Assembly (NCBI RefSeq): GCF_009720145.1
Contig: NZ_CP046252.1
Coordinates: 434,001-498,000 of the forward strand
Direction of reading: 5' to 3'
Length of the DNA: 64,000 bases
Source of the DNA: Sphingobium sp. CAP-1
Lineage (GTDB): Bacteria; Pseudomonadota; Alphaproteobacteria; Sphingomonadales; Sphingomonadaceae
Both the position numbers and the translations under genes were made by a program. The notes under the pieces were generated by a model, which saw only the letters and a program-made list of their open reading frames with translations, did no database searches and was not told the origin of the DNA. Each line of letters opens with the position of its first letter. Position 1 is the stretch's first letter. Positions 8,328 through 17,007 of the stretch are shown here, piece by piece.

Positions 8328-9761
8328 ATGAGCATTGAAATCAGCCCGCCGCATGTGGACGAACTGAAGCCGCGCATCGCGGTCATCGGGGTCGGCGGCG
8401 CGGGCGGCAATGCCATCGCCAACATGATCGCCGCCTCGGTCGAGGGCGTGGACTTCATCGTGGCCAATACCGACGCGCAGGCGCTGAACAGCTCGCCGGC
8501 CGAACGGCGCATCCAGCTTGGCCCGCAAATCACCGAAGGTCTGGGCGCCGGTTCGCGTCCTGAAATCGGCAAGGCGGCGGCGGAAGAAACCATCGCCTCG
8601 GTCGAGGAAGCGCTCAATGGTGCGCATATGTGCTTCATCACCGCGGGCATGGGCGGCGGCACCGGCACCGGTGCGGCCCCTGTCATTGCGAAGGCGGCGC
8701 GTGATCGCGGCATCCTGACCGTCGGCGTCGTGACCAAGCCCTTCACCTTCGAGGGCAATCGCCGCATGAAGTCGGCGGACGCGGGTATCGAGGAGCTGCA
8801 AAAGCATGTCGATACGCTGATCGTCATCCCGAACCAGAATCTGTTCCTGATCGCCAATCCGAACACGACCTTCAAGGAAGCGTTCCAGATGGCGGACGAA
8901 GTGCTGCAACAGGGCGTGCGTTCGATCACCGACCTCATGATCATGCCTGGCCTCATCAACCTCGACTTTGCCGACGTGCGGTCGGTGATGGGCGAAATGG
9001 GCAAGGCGATGATGGGCACCGGCGAAGCCGAAGGTGACGGTCGCGCGCTCCAGGCCGCGGAAAAGGCGATTGCCAACCCGCTGCTCGACGGCGTGTCGAT
9101 GCGCGGGGCGAAGGGCGTCATCGTCTCGATCGTCGGCGGCGATGACATGCGCCTGATGGAAGTGGATGAAGCCGCCAACCATATCCGCGAACTGGTGGAC
9201 CCGGACGCGAACATCATCTGGGGTTCGGCGTTCAACGATGGCCTCAATGGCAAGATTCGCGTGTCGGTGGTCGCCACCGGCATCGACAGCGATGTCGGCA
9301 ATCATGCCGCGCCGCTGACCCAGCCGTTCAGCTTCGCCAGCCGCCCGGCCGTTTCGGTGCCTCAGGCTGCTGCGCCCCGGCCCGCTCCGGTCGCGCCGCA
9401 GCCCGCTCCGGTCGCCGTTGCTCCGGCGCCCGCGCCTGAACCCGAAACGCTGGAACTGGACGTGCCCGAAGCGCCCGCTCCGGTTCAACCGGTTGCCGCG
9501 CCAGCCGCGTTCACGCCGCCCCGACCCGCCGCCATCTTCTCCGATGAGGATCCGGACGAGGATGAACTGGTGCTGGGCGCGGACAGCGCCGAAGCACCGG
9601 CTCCCGCACCCGCCGCACCTGCACCGCGCGTCGCCACCGGCGGCACGCTGTTCGAGCGGATGGCGGGGCTGACCCGTGGCAATGAAAAGGGGCCGGGCGC
9701 CGACGACAGCGCGCCGGGCGTGGATATTCCCCGCTTCCTCAACCGCCAGAACAACCAGTGA
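8328..9761 (+). CDS. ftsZ: FtsZ, tubulin-like cell division GTPase
   Basis: FtsZ polymerises into the Z ring. The 477-residue product has RIAVIGVGGAGGNAI at the N-terminus, the tubulin signature GGGTGTGAAP near residue 109, and the GTPase domain to about 320. A long Pro/Ala-rich linker (about 335-450) follows, then the C-terminal binding peptide VDIPRFLNRQNNQ. I chose ATG 8328 because GAGGGAG lies about 8 nt upstream and homology begins MSIEISPPHVDELKPR. An in-frame ATG at 8280 would add 16 residues without a good ribosome-binding site. A terminator follows. Confidence 0.97.
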   Translation: MSIEISPPHVDELKPRIAVIGVGGAGGNAIANMIAASVEGVDFIVANTDAQALNSSPAERRIQLGPQITEGLGAGSRPEIGKAAAEETIASVEEALNGAHMCFITAGMGGGTGTGAAPVIAKAARDRGILTVGVVTKPFTFEGNRRMKSADAGIEELQKHVDTLIVIPNQNLFLIANPNTTFKEAFQMADEVLQQGVRSITDLMIMPGLINLDFADVRSVMGEMGKAMMGTGEAEGDGRALQAAEKAIANPLLDGVSMRGAKGVIVSIVGGDDMRLMEVDEAANHIRELVDPDANIIWGSAFNDGLNGKIRVSVVATGIDSDVGNHAAPLTQPFSFASRPAVSVPQAAAPRPAPVAPQPAPVAVAPAPAPEPETLELDVPEAPAPVQPVAAPAAFTPPRPAAIFSDEDPDEDELVLGADSAEAPAPAPAAPAPRVATGGTLFERMAGLTRGNEKGPGADDSAPGVDIPRFLNRQNNQ

Positions 9762-9794
9762 TCGTCCGGGGCGTCACCACGCCCTGACAGTATG

Positions 9795-9838
9795 AAAGCG
9801 CGCCATCGGTCGCCAGGGGCGATCCGGCGCGCTTTTTC
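9795..9838 (+). terminator. Rho-independent terminator after ftsZ
   Basis: Arms AAAGCGCGCC (9795-9804) and GGCGCGCTTT (9826-9835) pair and are followed by TTTTT. A smaller stem, TCGCC/GGCGA, lies inside the loop. It closes the dcw cluster 34 bp after the ftsZ stop. Confidence 0.85.
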
Positions 9839-9884
9839 ATTGGGCCAATTCCCCATTCATCCCCAGATCGGCTAGAGCGCGGAC

Positions 9885-11804
9885 GTGACACGCATTTCCC
9901 CATGGATTCTTGGCGGCCTGCTGCTGGCAGGGACCGTGCCGGCCCAAAACGCTCTGGCCCAGTCCGACCAGTCGCAACTGACCCGCCCGCTGGGTGCGGC
10001 CGACCTCAACAATAATCTGGCGCGCCTCGCCTCCAATCCTCGCGATGTGGCAGCGCTGATCGGGGCGGGGGAGGCCGCGCTGGCGCTGGATGACGCGCGC
10101 GCCGCCGCCGGCTTCTTCGCCCGCGCCGATGCGATCGAAAGCGGCAATGGCCGGATCAAGGCGGGCCTCGCCCGCGTCATGCTCCAGATGCAGAATCCGG
10201 CCGAGGCGCTGCGCCTGTTCGATCAGGCGCAGCGTCTCGGCTATCCCGACGCGACCATCCTGTCCGACCGCGCGCTGGCGAAGGACATGACCGGCGATCA
10301 GGCCGGGGCGCAGCGCGATTATTATGCCGCGCTCGCCCGCACGCCCAATGACGACGAACTGGTGCGCCGCTACGCCGCCTCGCTCGGCATATCGGGGCAG
10401 GTGGAGGCGGCGGCGAAGATATTGGACCCGCTGCTCTACAAGAGCGACCGTGCCGCCTGGCGCTACAAGGCGTTCATCCTGGCGATGAACAACCAGCAGG
10501 CCGAAGCGAAGAAGATCGCCGACCAGACCATGCCGGCCAATCTTGCCGGCGCGATTGTCCCCTATATGCTGAAAATGCCCTATCTGACCGCCTCGCAAAA
10601 GGCCGCTGCGGTGCATTTCGGTCATTTCCCGCAACAGATCGGCACGACCATCGCGGCGATCGTCCCGACCGCGCCCGCGCCCGGCATCGCCGTGACCCGC
10701 CCGCCGGTGGCGCTCGCCGCCGCGCCCGCCACGGCTCCGGTCAAACCGCTCAGCCGTTCCGAACAGCGTCGCCGGCAGCGCGAGGCGGCCCGTCTCGCCA
10801 GCGCCGAAGGCCTTGGCGCCGCCCGCGCCCGCCCGGCGCAGCCGCAACTGGCACAGGCGCAGACGATCCAGCCTTTGCCGCAGCCAACGCGCCAGCCCGC
10901 GCCGCTGGCGGTCGCCTCGGCCCAAACCCCGTCGCAGCCTCCGTCGCAGCCGACGACCCAGACCCTGGCGCCTCAACCGCAACCCATCCGTCAGGCCGCC
11001 GCGCCGACCGCCGCCCTGCCTTCGGCCAATGTGCAGGGGCCGCCCGCGCCGGGCTTCGAATCGATCGACCGGGCGCCCCAGCCGACGCCGCCGGCCAGCA
11101 CGACCGGATCGCAACTCAACGCCATCGCGCTGGCGCAGGCGTCGACCCCGCCGCCGCCCGCACCGACCCCGGCGTCCACCGTCCCGCAAGCCGCTCCGCC
11201 CCCGGCTCTCCCGTCGGCAGAACCGCCGCCGCCCGCGCCGCCGTCACCCGAACCAACGCCCCAGCCTGATCCCGAAGCGACCCGCAGCCTTGCGGACATC
11301 ATCCACGCCATCGACGTGCCGGATGCGGAAAAGCAGGCGCGCGTCGCGGCCGTCGATCTGGACGAGGTCGCGGCGATTCAGGCGGAGCGCCGCGCCGAAA
11401 AGCAGGCCGCCGCCAAGATCGCGGCCAAACTCGCCGCCGACAAGGCGAAGAAGGACGCCATCGCCAAGGCGAAGGCCGAGGCGGATGCCAAAGCCAGGGC
11501 GGAAGCCGAGGAAAAGAAGCGCCTCGCCGCCAACCCGTCGCGCAACTGGCTGCAAGTCGGCGTCGGCCAGAGCAAGTCGGCGCTGGGCTTCACCATGAAG
11601 GGGTTGCGCAAAAAATATGCGACCCTCGCGCCGCAATCCGCCTGGAGCGCCGGCTGGGGCCGGACCAACCGCCTGCTGGTCGGCCCCTTCGCCAGCTTCG
11701 CCCGCGCGAAGGAAGTGGAGGACAAGCTGAAGGCCGGCGGCGCCGACGTGTTCGCGTGGAAAAGCGACGCGGGGGAAGTGGTCGAGAAACTGGCCGGGGA
11801 GTGA
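9885..11804 (+). CDS. Secreted TPR-repeat and SPOR-domain protein
   Basis: A 639-residue protein. GTG 9885 begins a signal peptide (residues about 1-25, cleavage near AQNALAQS). Residues about 40-250 are Ala-rich helical TPR-like repeats. Residues about 255-480 are a low-complexity Pro/Ala/Gln region. A charged coiled coil (about 500-550, rich in AKAKAEADAKA) follows, and then a C-terminal SPOR-like domain (about 555-639, NWLQVGVGQS to FARAKEVEDKLK). SPOR domains bind denuded septal glycan, so a periplasmic cell-wall role next to ftsZ is plausible inference. No clear Shine-Dalgarno precedes the GTG. Confidence 0.85.
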   Translation: MTRISPWILGGLLLAGTVPAQNALAQSDQSQLTRPLGAADLNNNLARLASNPRDVAALIGAGEAALALDDARAAAGFFARADAIESGNGRIKAGLARVMLQMQNPAEALRLFDQAQRLGYPDATILSDRALAKDMTGDQAGAQRDYYAALARTPNDDELVRRYAASLGISGQVEAAAKILDPLLYKSDRAAWRYKAFILAMNNQQAEAKKIADQTMPANLAGAIVPYMLKMPYLTASQKAAAVHFGHFPQQIGTTIAAIVPTAPAPGIAVTRPPVALAAAPATAPVKPLSRSEQRRRQREAARLASAEGLGAARARPAQPQLAQAQTIQPLPQPTRQPAPLAVASAQTPSQPPSQPTTQTLAPQPQPIRQAAAPTAALPSANVQGPPAPGFESIDRAPQPTPPASTTGSQLNAIALAQASTPPPPAPTPASTVPQAAPPPALPSAEPPPPAPPSPEPTPQPDPEATRSLADIIHAIDVPDAEKQARVAAVDLDEVAAIQAERRAEKQAAAKIAAKLAADKAKKDAIAKAKAEADAKARAEAEEKKRLAANPSRNWLQVGVGQSKSALGFTMKGLRKKYATLAPQSAWSAGWGRTNRLLVGPFASFARAKEVEDKLKAGGADVFAWKSDAGEVVEKLAGE

Positions 11805-11947
11805 GGGCGCGGCTTTGACGGCCATGCTTTTCGTCTCCCCTCCCTTCAGAGTGGGAAATGTCTTGGGGCGACCAGTTTTTGCCGTTTAATCGGAACCAAT
11901 ATTGCCACATAACGGCCACGGCAAAGTGATACGGGCCTGAGCAAAAA

Positions 11948-12145
11948 TCACGTGAAAATGAAAATCAATGGAACGATCGACAGCGCAAAGCACAGTCCTG
12001 TGGTAAAATAAAATCCCAGTGGCTGGGTATCCTTAGCAATAGTTCCGGCAGCCGTATATATCTTACCCTCCGCCATAGAAAAAGCTCCATAACCGGCCGC
12101 AGCTAGAGATATCATTATCATGACGGCTAAGGAAAAATAATGCAT
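11948..12145 (-). CDS. Small two-span membrane protein, lower GC than its surroundings
   Basis: A 65-residue product starting MHYFSLAVMIMISLAAAG. The ATG at 12145 has AAGGAG at 12152-12157, 6 nt upstream, so I prefer it to an in-frame start 12 codons earlier. Two hydrophobic segments (about 4-22 and 45-63) flank a short polar loop, and the protein ends PLIFIFT. The gene and its flanks are clearly AT-richer than the neighbouring DNA, which suggests recent acquisition. I do not recognise a family. It stands alone between the SPOR protein and the dgt gene. Confidence 0.6.
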   Translation of the reverse strand: MHYFSLAVMIMISLAAAGYGAFSMAEGKIYTAAGTIAKDTQPLGFYFTTGLCFALSIVPLIFIFT

Positions 12146-12247
12146 TAGCCGCTCCTTCAAAGCATAAATCCGGCTGGACACTTCATCTATATGTCCGCTC
12201 TTTACGTGATCTGATCAAAAGCTGCCAGTCCGCTTCCCACCCCTTTC

Positions 12248-12335
12248 GTCATTCCCGCGCAGGCGGGAACCCATCTCCCAACCTTGCGTCCAGCACTGCG
12301 CTGGGGGGATGGATACCCGCCTGCGCGGGGATGAC
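12248..12335. repeat. Palindromic repeat, family C (copy 1)
   Basis: Outer arms GTCATTCCCGCGCAGGCGGG and CCCGCCTGCGCGGGGATGAC are inverted, with CCATCTC/GGATGG inside. A shorter sister copy is at 58191-58265. It fills much of the 311-bp gap between the small membrane gene and dgt; I see no gene in the rest of that gap. Confidence 0.85.
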
Positions 12336-12456
12336 GGTAAAAATAGGTTCGACCGCAACCCACCCCCGCCCATCATCCAACACTATCTGCATAACCTCCA
12401 CAGATCGGCATCGTCAGCCGTTCAAACCCGCCCGATAATGCTCTAGGAGCCGTGTC

Positions 12457-13617
12457 ATGACGACGCTCGCTTCCTATGCCTGCCATCCCGCTGCCAGCCG
12501 CGGCCGCCTCCATGCCGAGCCGGGCGGGGAGATGCGCGGCCCGCGCGATATGTTTCAGCGTGATCGCGATCGGATCATCCATTCGATCGCCTTCCGCCGT
12601 CTGCGCCACAAGACGCAGGTGTTCGTCTCGCCCGACGGCGATCATTTCCGCGTCCGCCTGACCCACAGTCTGGAGGTCGCGCAGATCGGTCGCACCACCG
12701 CGCGGACGCTGGGCCTGAACGAGGATCTGACCGAAGCGCTCTGCCTCGCCCACGACATCGGCCATCCCCCTTTCGGCCATGCCGGGGAGGATGCGCTGGA
12801 ACAGGCGCTGGACGATCATGGCGGCTTCGATCACAACGCCCATACGCTGCGCACATTGATGCTGCTGGAAAGCCCCTATCCGCGCTTTCGCGGCCTCAAC
12901 CTCAGTTGGGAAATGCTGGAAGGGCTGGCCAAGCATAATGGCCCGATCGCCCATCCCGGCTGGGCGATGCGCGAGCTTGATGCGCTGTTCCCGCTCGACC
13001 TGACCAGCCATGCCTCGCTGGAGGCGCAACTGGCGGCGATTGCCGACGACATCGCCTATGACAATCACGACATTGACGATGGCCTGCGCGCCGGCTTGCT
13101 GACCCTTGACCAGTTGCTGGAGGTGCCGCTGGTGCGCCATTGCTGGGAGCGGGTACGCGCCCGTTATCCCGACGTGGCGCGGGACCGGCTGCTGCGCGAA
13201 CTGGTGCGCGAACAGATTGGCGTCATGGCCAATGACCTGATCGACGCCACCCGCCGCAACATCGCGGAATCGGGCGTCGAAACGGTGGCGGATGTCCGCG
13301 CGCTCGGCCGCACCCTCGTCGCCTTCTCGCCCGAACTGGCGGCGCAGGAGCGCGACCTCAAACGCTTCATGTATGCGACTCTCTACCATCATCCCGAACA
13401 GCTCGCCGCCGCCGACCGGGCGCGGGTGATCGTGACCGACCTGTTCCGCGCCTATCAGGCCGATCCCGCGCTGATGCCGCCCGAATGGCGCGACGACTGC
13501 GCGCTGGCGGAGCCGACCCGCAGCCGCCACATTGCCGACTTCATCGCCGGCATGACCGACCGCTATGCCGAAAAGCGTCATGCGGAAATCTATGGGGCGC
13601 TGGCTCTGGCGGATTGA
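12457..13617 (+). CDS. dgt: Deoxyguanosinetriphosphate triphosphohydrolase-like protein
   Basis: An HD-superfamily dNTP triphosphohydrolase that splits dNTPs into nucleoside and triphosphate. The protein has 386 residues, matching the shorter alphaproteobacterial type. The N-terminal RDMFQRDRDRIIHSIAFRRL is the classic family segment. Metal ligands are seen at H70 (THSLEVAQIGR), H99-D100 (AHDIGHPPFGH) and a downstream D in the ADDIAYDNHD segment. TAGGAG lies 7 nt before the ATG. The exact dNTP preference cannot be read from sequence. Confidence 0.93.
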   Translation: MTTLASYACHPAASRGRLHAEPGGEMRGPRDMFQRDRDRIIHSIAFRRLRHKTQVFVSPDGDHFRVRLTHSLEVAQIGRTTARTLGLNEDLTEALCLAHDIGHPPFGHAGEDALEQALDDHGGFDHNAHTLRTLMLLESPYPRFRGLNLSWEMLEGLAKHNGPIAHPGWAMRELDALFPLDLTSHASLEAQLAAIADDIAYDNHDIDDGLRAGLLTLDQLLEVPLVRHCWERVRARYPDVARDRLLRELVREQIGVMANDLIDATRRNIAESGVETVADVRALGRTLVAFSPELAAQERDLKRFMYATLYHHPEQLAAADRARVIVTDLFRAYQADPALMPPEWRDDCALAEPTRSRHIADFIAGMTDRYAEKRHAEIYGALALAD

Positions 13618-13675
13618 CGCGCCCCGTCCTTTGCCGCAATGCGAAAGCGTCTCCGGCGGATTCGTTCGCCGGGCA

Positions 13676-13876
13676 TGATGCGGGAGAGCATGGGAAGCCT
13701 TTCAGGCCACCCCGTCGCCGAAGGAGCAACCGCCCCGGAATCTCTCAGGCCAAAGGACCGCATCGCGCGCAAGGCACTCTGGAAAGCGGACGGCGCGCCC
13801 GTCCCACCGAAGGGGTAAGCCAGCAGGTCGAAAGGCTGCTGGTCAAAGCTCTCAGGTTCCGTGACAGAGGGGGTGG
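13676..13876 (+). promoter_or_regulatory. Tandem glycine riboswitch upstream of the gcv operon
   Basis: Two consecutive aptamer-like units. The first runs from GCGGGAGAGC (13680) through CGCCGAAGGAGCAACCGCCC to AATCTCTCAGGCCAAAGGACCG. The second runs from GGCACTCTGGAAAGC through CACCGAAGGGGTAAGCC to AAGCTCTCAGGTTCCGTGACAGAGGGGG. The CTCTCAGG and CGAAGG(A/G)G blocks are the known conserved glycine aptamer cores. The next gene starts 70 nt later and is gcvT. Glycine activation of glycine-cleavage genes is established for this class. Confidence 0.95.
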
Positions 13877-13945
13877 CAGACGCCAGCGGTCCGACTCCGG
13901 GCCTGTGCGTCCGTCGCCAGTCACTCGCACGGAAAGGGCAACTTC

Positions 13946-15097
13946 ATGTCCGGCAACAACGATATCGCCACCCTCGAAGAGGAACTGCCGCTCGAAGCGC
14001 TGCCGCTCGACGCCTGGCACCGCGCCCGCGGCGCGCGGATGGTCGGCTTCGCCGGCTATCATATGCCGATCCAATATGATGGCATCATGGCCGAACATGG
14101 CTGGACCCGCGAACATGCCGGCCTGTTCGATGTCAGCCATATGGGCCAGTTGACCTTTTCCGGTGAAGGCGTGGACGCGGCGCTGGAGCAGATTCTGCCC
14201 AGCGATATCAAGGGGTTGAAGCCATTCCGTCAGCGCTATTCGATGCTGCTCGATTCGGATGGCGGCATCCTCGACGATCTGATGGTGTCGCGTCTCGGCG
14301 CGGACGCCTTTGATGGCGCGGCCATCTATATGGTCGTCAACGGCGCGACCAAATATGACGATATCGGCTGGATGATCGACTATCTGCCCGACGAAGTCGT
14401 GATGAACCATATGGCCGATCAGGCCCTGCTGGCGCTGCAAGGACCGGAAGCGGGCGAGGCGCTTGGCGCGCTCATACCCGAAACCGCCGACCTGCTGTTC
14501 ATGCAGTCGGGCCTGTTCACCTGGCGCGGCGTCCCGCTGTGGATCAGCCGGTCGGGCTATACCGGCGAGGACGGGTTCGAGATCAGCGTGCCCGCCGATG
14601 ACGTTACCCTGCTCGCCGATGCGCTGTGCGCCCTGCCGCAGGTGAAGCCGATCGGCCTTGGCGCACGCGACTCGCTGCGTCTGGAGGCTGGCCTGCCGCT
14701 CTATGGCCATGACCTGTCGCCCGCCGTCAGCACCATCGGCGCGGACCTCGGCTTTGCCATCCAGAAACGCCGTCGCGAGGAAGGCGGCTTTATCGGCCAT
14801 GCCCGCGTGATGCGGGAACTGGCCGACGGCCCCGACGCAAAGCGCGTCGGCCTGACGATCGAAGGCCGCCTGCCGGCCCGCGAAGGCGCGAAAATCTACG
14901 CCGGCGGCGCGCAGGTCGGCGAAGTCACCTCCGGTGGCTTCGCGCCGACCGTCGGCGCGCCGATCGCCATGGGCTGGGTCAGCCTGCCCCATGCCGCTCT
15001 GGGTCAGGCGCTGGAGATCGAGGTGCGCGGCAAGCGCATCGCCGCGGTGGTTGCGCCGATGCCGTTCGTTCCGCATCGTTACCGCCGCAAGGCCTGA
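13946..15097 (+). CDS. gcvT: GcvT, aminomethyltransferase of the glycine cleavage system
   Basis: T-protein moves the methylene group from aminomethylated H-protein to tetrahydrofolate and releases ammonia. The 383-residue product contains GARMVGFAGYHMPIQY near the N-terminus, HAGLFDVSHMGQL, GYTGEDGFEI, and LGARDSLRLEAGLPLYGHDL in the folate/substrate region. The first 20 residues are an acidic extension. It is the first gene after the glycine riboswitch and is followed by gcvH after 32 bp. Confidence 0.97.
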   Translation: MSGNNDIATLEEELPLEALPLDAWHRARGARMVGFAGYHMPIQYDGIMAEHGWTREHAGLFDVSHMGQLTFSGEGVDAALEQILPSDIKGLKPFRQRYSMLLDSDGGILDDLMVSRLGADAFDGAAIYMVVNGATKYDDIGWMIDYLPDEVVMNHMADQALLALQGPEAGEALGALIPETADLLFMQSGLFTWRGVPLWISRSGYTGEDGFEISVPADDVTLLADALCALPQVKPIGLGARDSLRLEAGLPLYGHDLSPAVSTIGADLGFAIQKRRREEGGFIGHARVMRELADGPDAKRVGLTIEGRLPAREGAKIYAGGAQVGEVTSGGFAPTVGAPIAMGWVSLPHAALGQALEIEVRGKRIAAVVAPMPFVPHRYRRKA

Positions 15098-15129
15098 GTT
15101 TTTTCATCCTTTTCGAGGGGAGAAGTTAG

Positions 15130-15501
15130 ATGAGCCGTTATTTCACCGACGAACATGAATGGATCGATGTCGAGGGCGAAATCGCCACCGTCGGCATCAC
15201 CGACTATGCGCAGGAGCAGTTGGGCGACATCGTATTCGTTGAATTGCCCGCCGAAGGCACGACCTTCGAAAAGGGCGACGACGCCGCCGTCGTGGAATCG
15301 GTCAAGGCCGCGTCCGACGTTTATGCTCCGATTTCGGGCGAAGTGGTCGAAAGCAACAGCGCGCTGGAGGACGAACCCGCGCTGGTCAACAGCGACGCCG
15401 AAGAGGATGGCTGGTTCTTCAAGCTGCGCATCGCCGACACCAGCGAACTGGACGGCCTGATGAACGAAGCCGCCTACAAGAAGTTCGTGGCGAGCCTCTA
15501 A
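15130..15501 (+). CDS. gcvH: GcvH, lipoyl carrier protein
   Basis: H-protein shuttles the aminomethyl group between the P and T proteins on a lipoyl arm. The 123-residue product starts MSRYFTDEHEWIDVEGE and carries the lipoylation site K59 in the motif ESVKAASD. GAGGGGAGAAG precedes the ATG at good spacing. A family B repeat fills the gap to gcvPA. Confidence 0.97.
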   Translation: MSRYFTDEHEWIDVEGEIATVGITDYAQEQLGDIVFVELPAEGTTFEKGDDAAVVESVKAASDVYAPISGEVVESNSALEDEPALVNSDAEEDGWFFKLRIADTSELDGLMNEAAYKKFVASL

Positions 15502-15513
15502 GCGAAAAGAAAA

Positions 15514-15638
15514 GCCCCTCTCTTTCAAGGGAGGGGTTGGGGTGGGTGGCGAGCGAAGCGAGCCTCAAGCCTATCCTCAAGAGCCGCCGCTGGCGCGGCG
15601 GACCCACCCCCGTCCCCTCCCTTGAAAGGGAGGGGGGA
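15514..15638. repeat. Palindromic repeat, family B (copy 1), supplies gcvPA ribosome-binding site
   Basis: Left end GCCCCTCTCTTTCAAGGGAG then GGGTTGGGGTGGGTGGCGAG. A central CCGCCGCTGGCGCGGCGG stem and the right end CCCACCCCCG and CCCTCCCTTGAAAGGGAGGG follow. The terminal GGGAGGGGGGAG ends 9 nt before the gcvPA ATG. Relatives lie at 25476-25574, 43411-43540 and 61066-61185. Confidence 0.85.
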
Positions 15639-15648
15639 GTTTTTGGAA

Positions 15649-17007
15649 ATGCGCTACCTACCCCTTACCGACACCGACCGGCAGGACATGCTGTCCGTCA
15701 TCGGAGCGTCGTCCATCGACGATCTGTTCGTGGACGTTCCCGTCGAAGCCCGTCTGACCGGCACGATTCCCGGCCTGCCGCCCCACGCCAGCGAACTGGC
15801 GGTCGAGCGCCACATGGGCGCGCTCGCGCGGAAAAACCTGTCGGCAGGGGAGGCGCCCTTTTTCCTCGGTGCCGGCGCCTACAGGCATCATGTGCCCGCC
15901 AGCGTCGATCATCTGATCCAGCGCGGCGAGTTTCTGACCGCCTACACCCCCTATCAGCCGGAAATCGCGCAGGGCACGCTCCAGGTGCTGTTCGAATTCC
16001 AGACGCAGGTGGCCCGCCTGCTCGGCTGCGATGTCGCCAATGCCTCCATGTATGACGGCTCGACCGCCTGCTGGGAAGCGATCGGCATGGCGCGCCGCAT
16101 CACCAAGCGCGGCAAGGCGATCCTGTCGTCCGGCCTGCATCCCCATTATGTCTCGGTCGCCAACACCATGGCGAAGTTCACCGGCGACGCGCTGGTGCAT
16201 GAAGCCCCGACGCTGGATGCCGCGACCGACATCGATGCGCTGATCGCCGCGATCGACAAGGACACGAGCTGTGTCGTCGTCCAATATCCCGACATTCTCG
16301 GCCGCATCGCCGACCTGACCCCGCTTGCCGACGCCGCCCATGCGGCGGGTGCGCTGCTGGTCGCGGTGGTGACGGAACCCGTCGCCTTGGGCGCGGTCAA
16401 GGCGCCCGGTCATATGGGTGCGGACATCGTCGTGGGCGAAGGCCAGTCGATCGGCGTCGGCCTGCAATTTGGCGGTCCCTATCTTGGCCTGTTCGCAGCC
16501 AAGCAGAAATATGTCCGCCAGATGCCGGGCCGCCTTTGCGGCGAGACGGTGGACGCGGCGGGCAAGCGCGGCTTCGTGCTGACCCTCTCCACCCGCGAGC
16601 AGCATATCCGCCGGGAAAAGGCCACGTCGAACATCTGCACCAACTCTGGCCTCTGCGCGCTGGCGTTCAGCATTCATATGACCCTGCTGGGCGAAAAAGG
16701 GCTACGCGAACTCGCGACGCTCAACCACGGCCTCGCCGTGCAGGCCGCCGACCGCCTCGCCAGGGTGCCGGGCGTAACCTTGCTCAACGACAGCTTCTTC
16801 AACGAATTCACCCTGATCCTGACCAGGGACGCGCGCGAAGTCGTCCGCACCCTCGCCGACAAGGGCATCCTCGCCGGCGTCTCGCTCGGCCGCCTCTTCC
16901 CGGATGCTTCGGCGATCGGCCACGGCCTCGTCGTCGCCGTCACCGAAACCGTCACGGCGGAGGATATCGAAACCCTTGCCGCCGCACTTGAGGAGGAACT
17001 GGCATGA
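15649..17007 (+). CDS. gcvPA: GcvPA, glycine dehydrogenase (decarboxylating) subunit 1
   Basis: This is the N-terminal-type half of the two-subunit P-protein, which decarboxylates glycine using PLP held by the partner subunit. The 452-residue product starts MRYLPLTDTDRQDMLSVIG and contains FLGAGAYRHHVPASVDH, TAYTPYQPEIAQGTLQ and ASMYDGSTACWEA, all hallmark segments. A TTG-started extension of nine codons would read into the repeat and is rejected. The only Shine-Dalgarno is the purine arm of that repeat. It overlaps gcvPB by 4 bp. Confidence 0.96.
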   Translation: MRYLPLTDTDRQDMLSVIGASSIDDLFVDVPVEARLTGTIPGLPPHASELAVERHMGALARKNLSAGEAPFFLGAGAYRHHVPASVDHLIQRGEFLTAYTPYQPEIAQGTLQVLFEFQTQVARLLGCDVANASMYDGSTACWEAIGMARRITKRGKAILSSGLHPHYVSVANTMAKFTGDALVHEAPTLDAATDIDALIAAIDKDTSCVVVQYPDILGRIADLTPLADAAHAAGALLVAVVTEPVALGAVKAPGHMGADIVVGEGQSIGVGLQFGGPYLGLFAAKQKYVRQMPGRLCGETVDAAGKRGFVLTLSTREQHIRREKATSNICTNSGLCALAFSIHMTLLGEKGLRELATLNHGLAVQAADRLARVPGVTLLNDSFFNEFTLILTRDAREVVRTLADKGILAGVSLGRLFPDASAIGHGLVVAVTETVTAEDIETLAAALEEELA

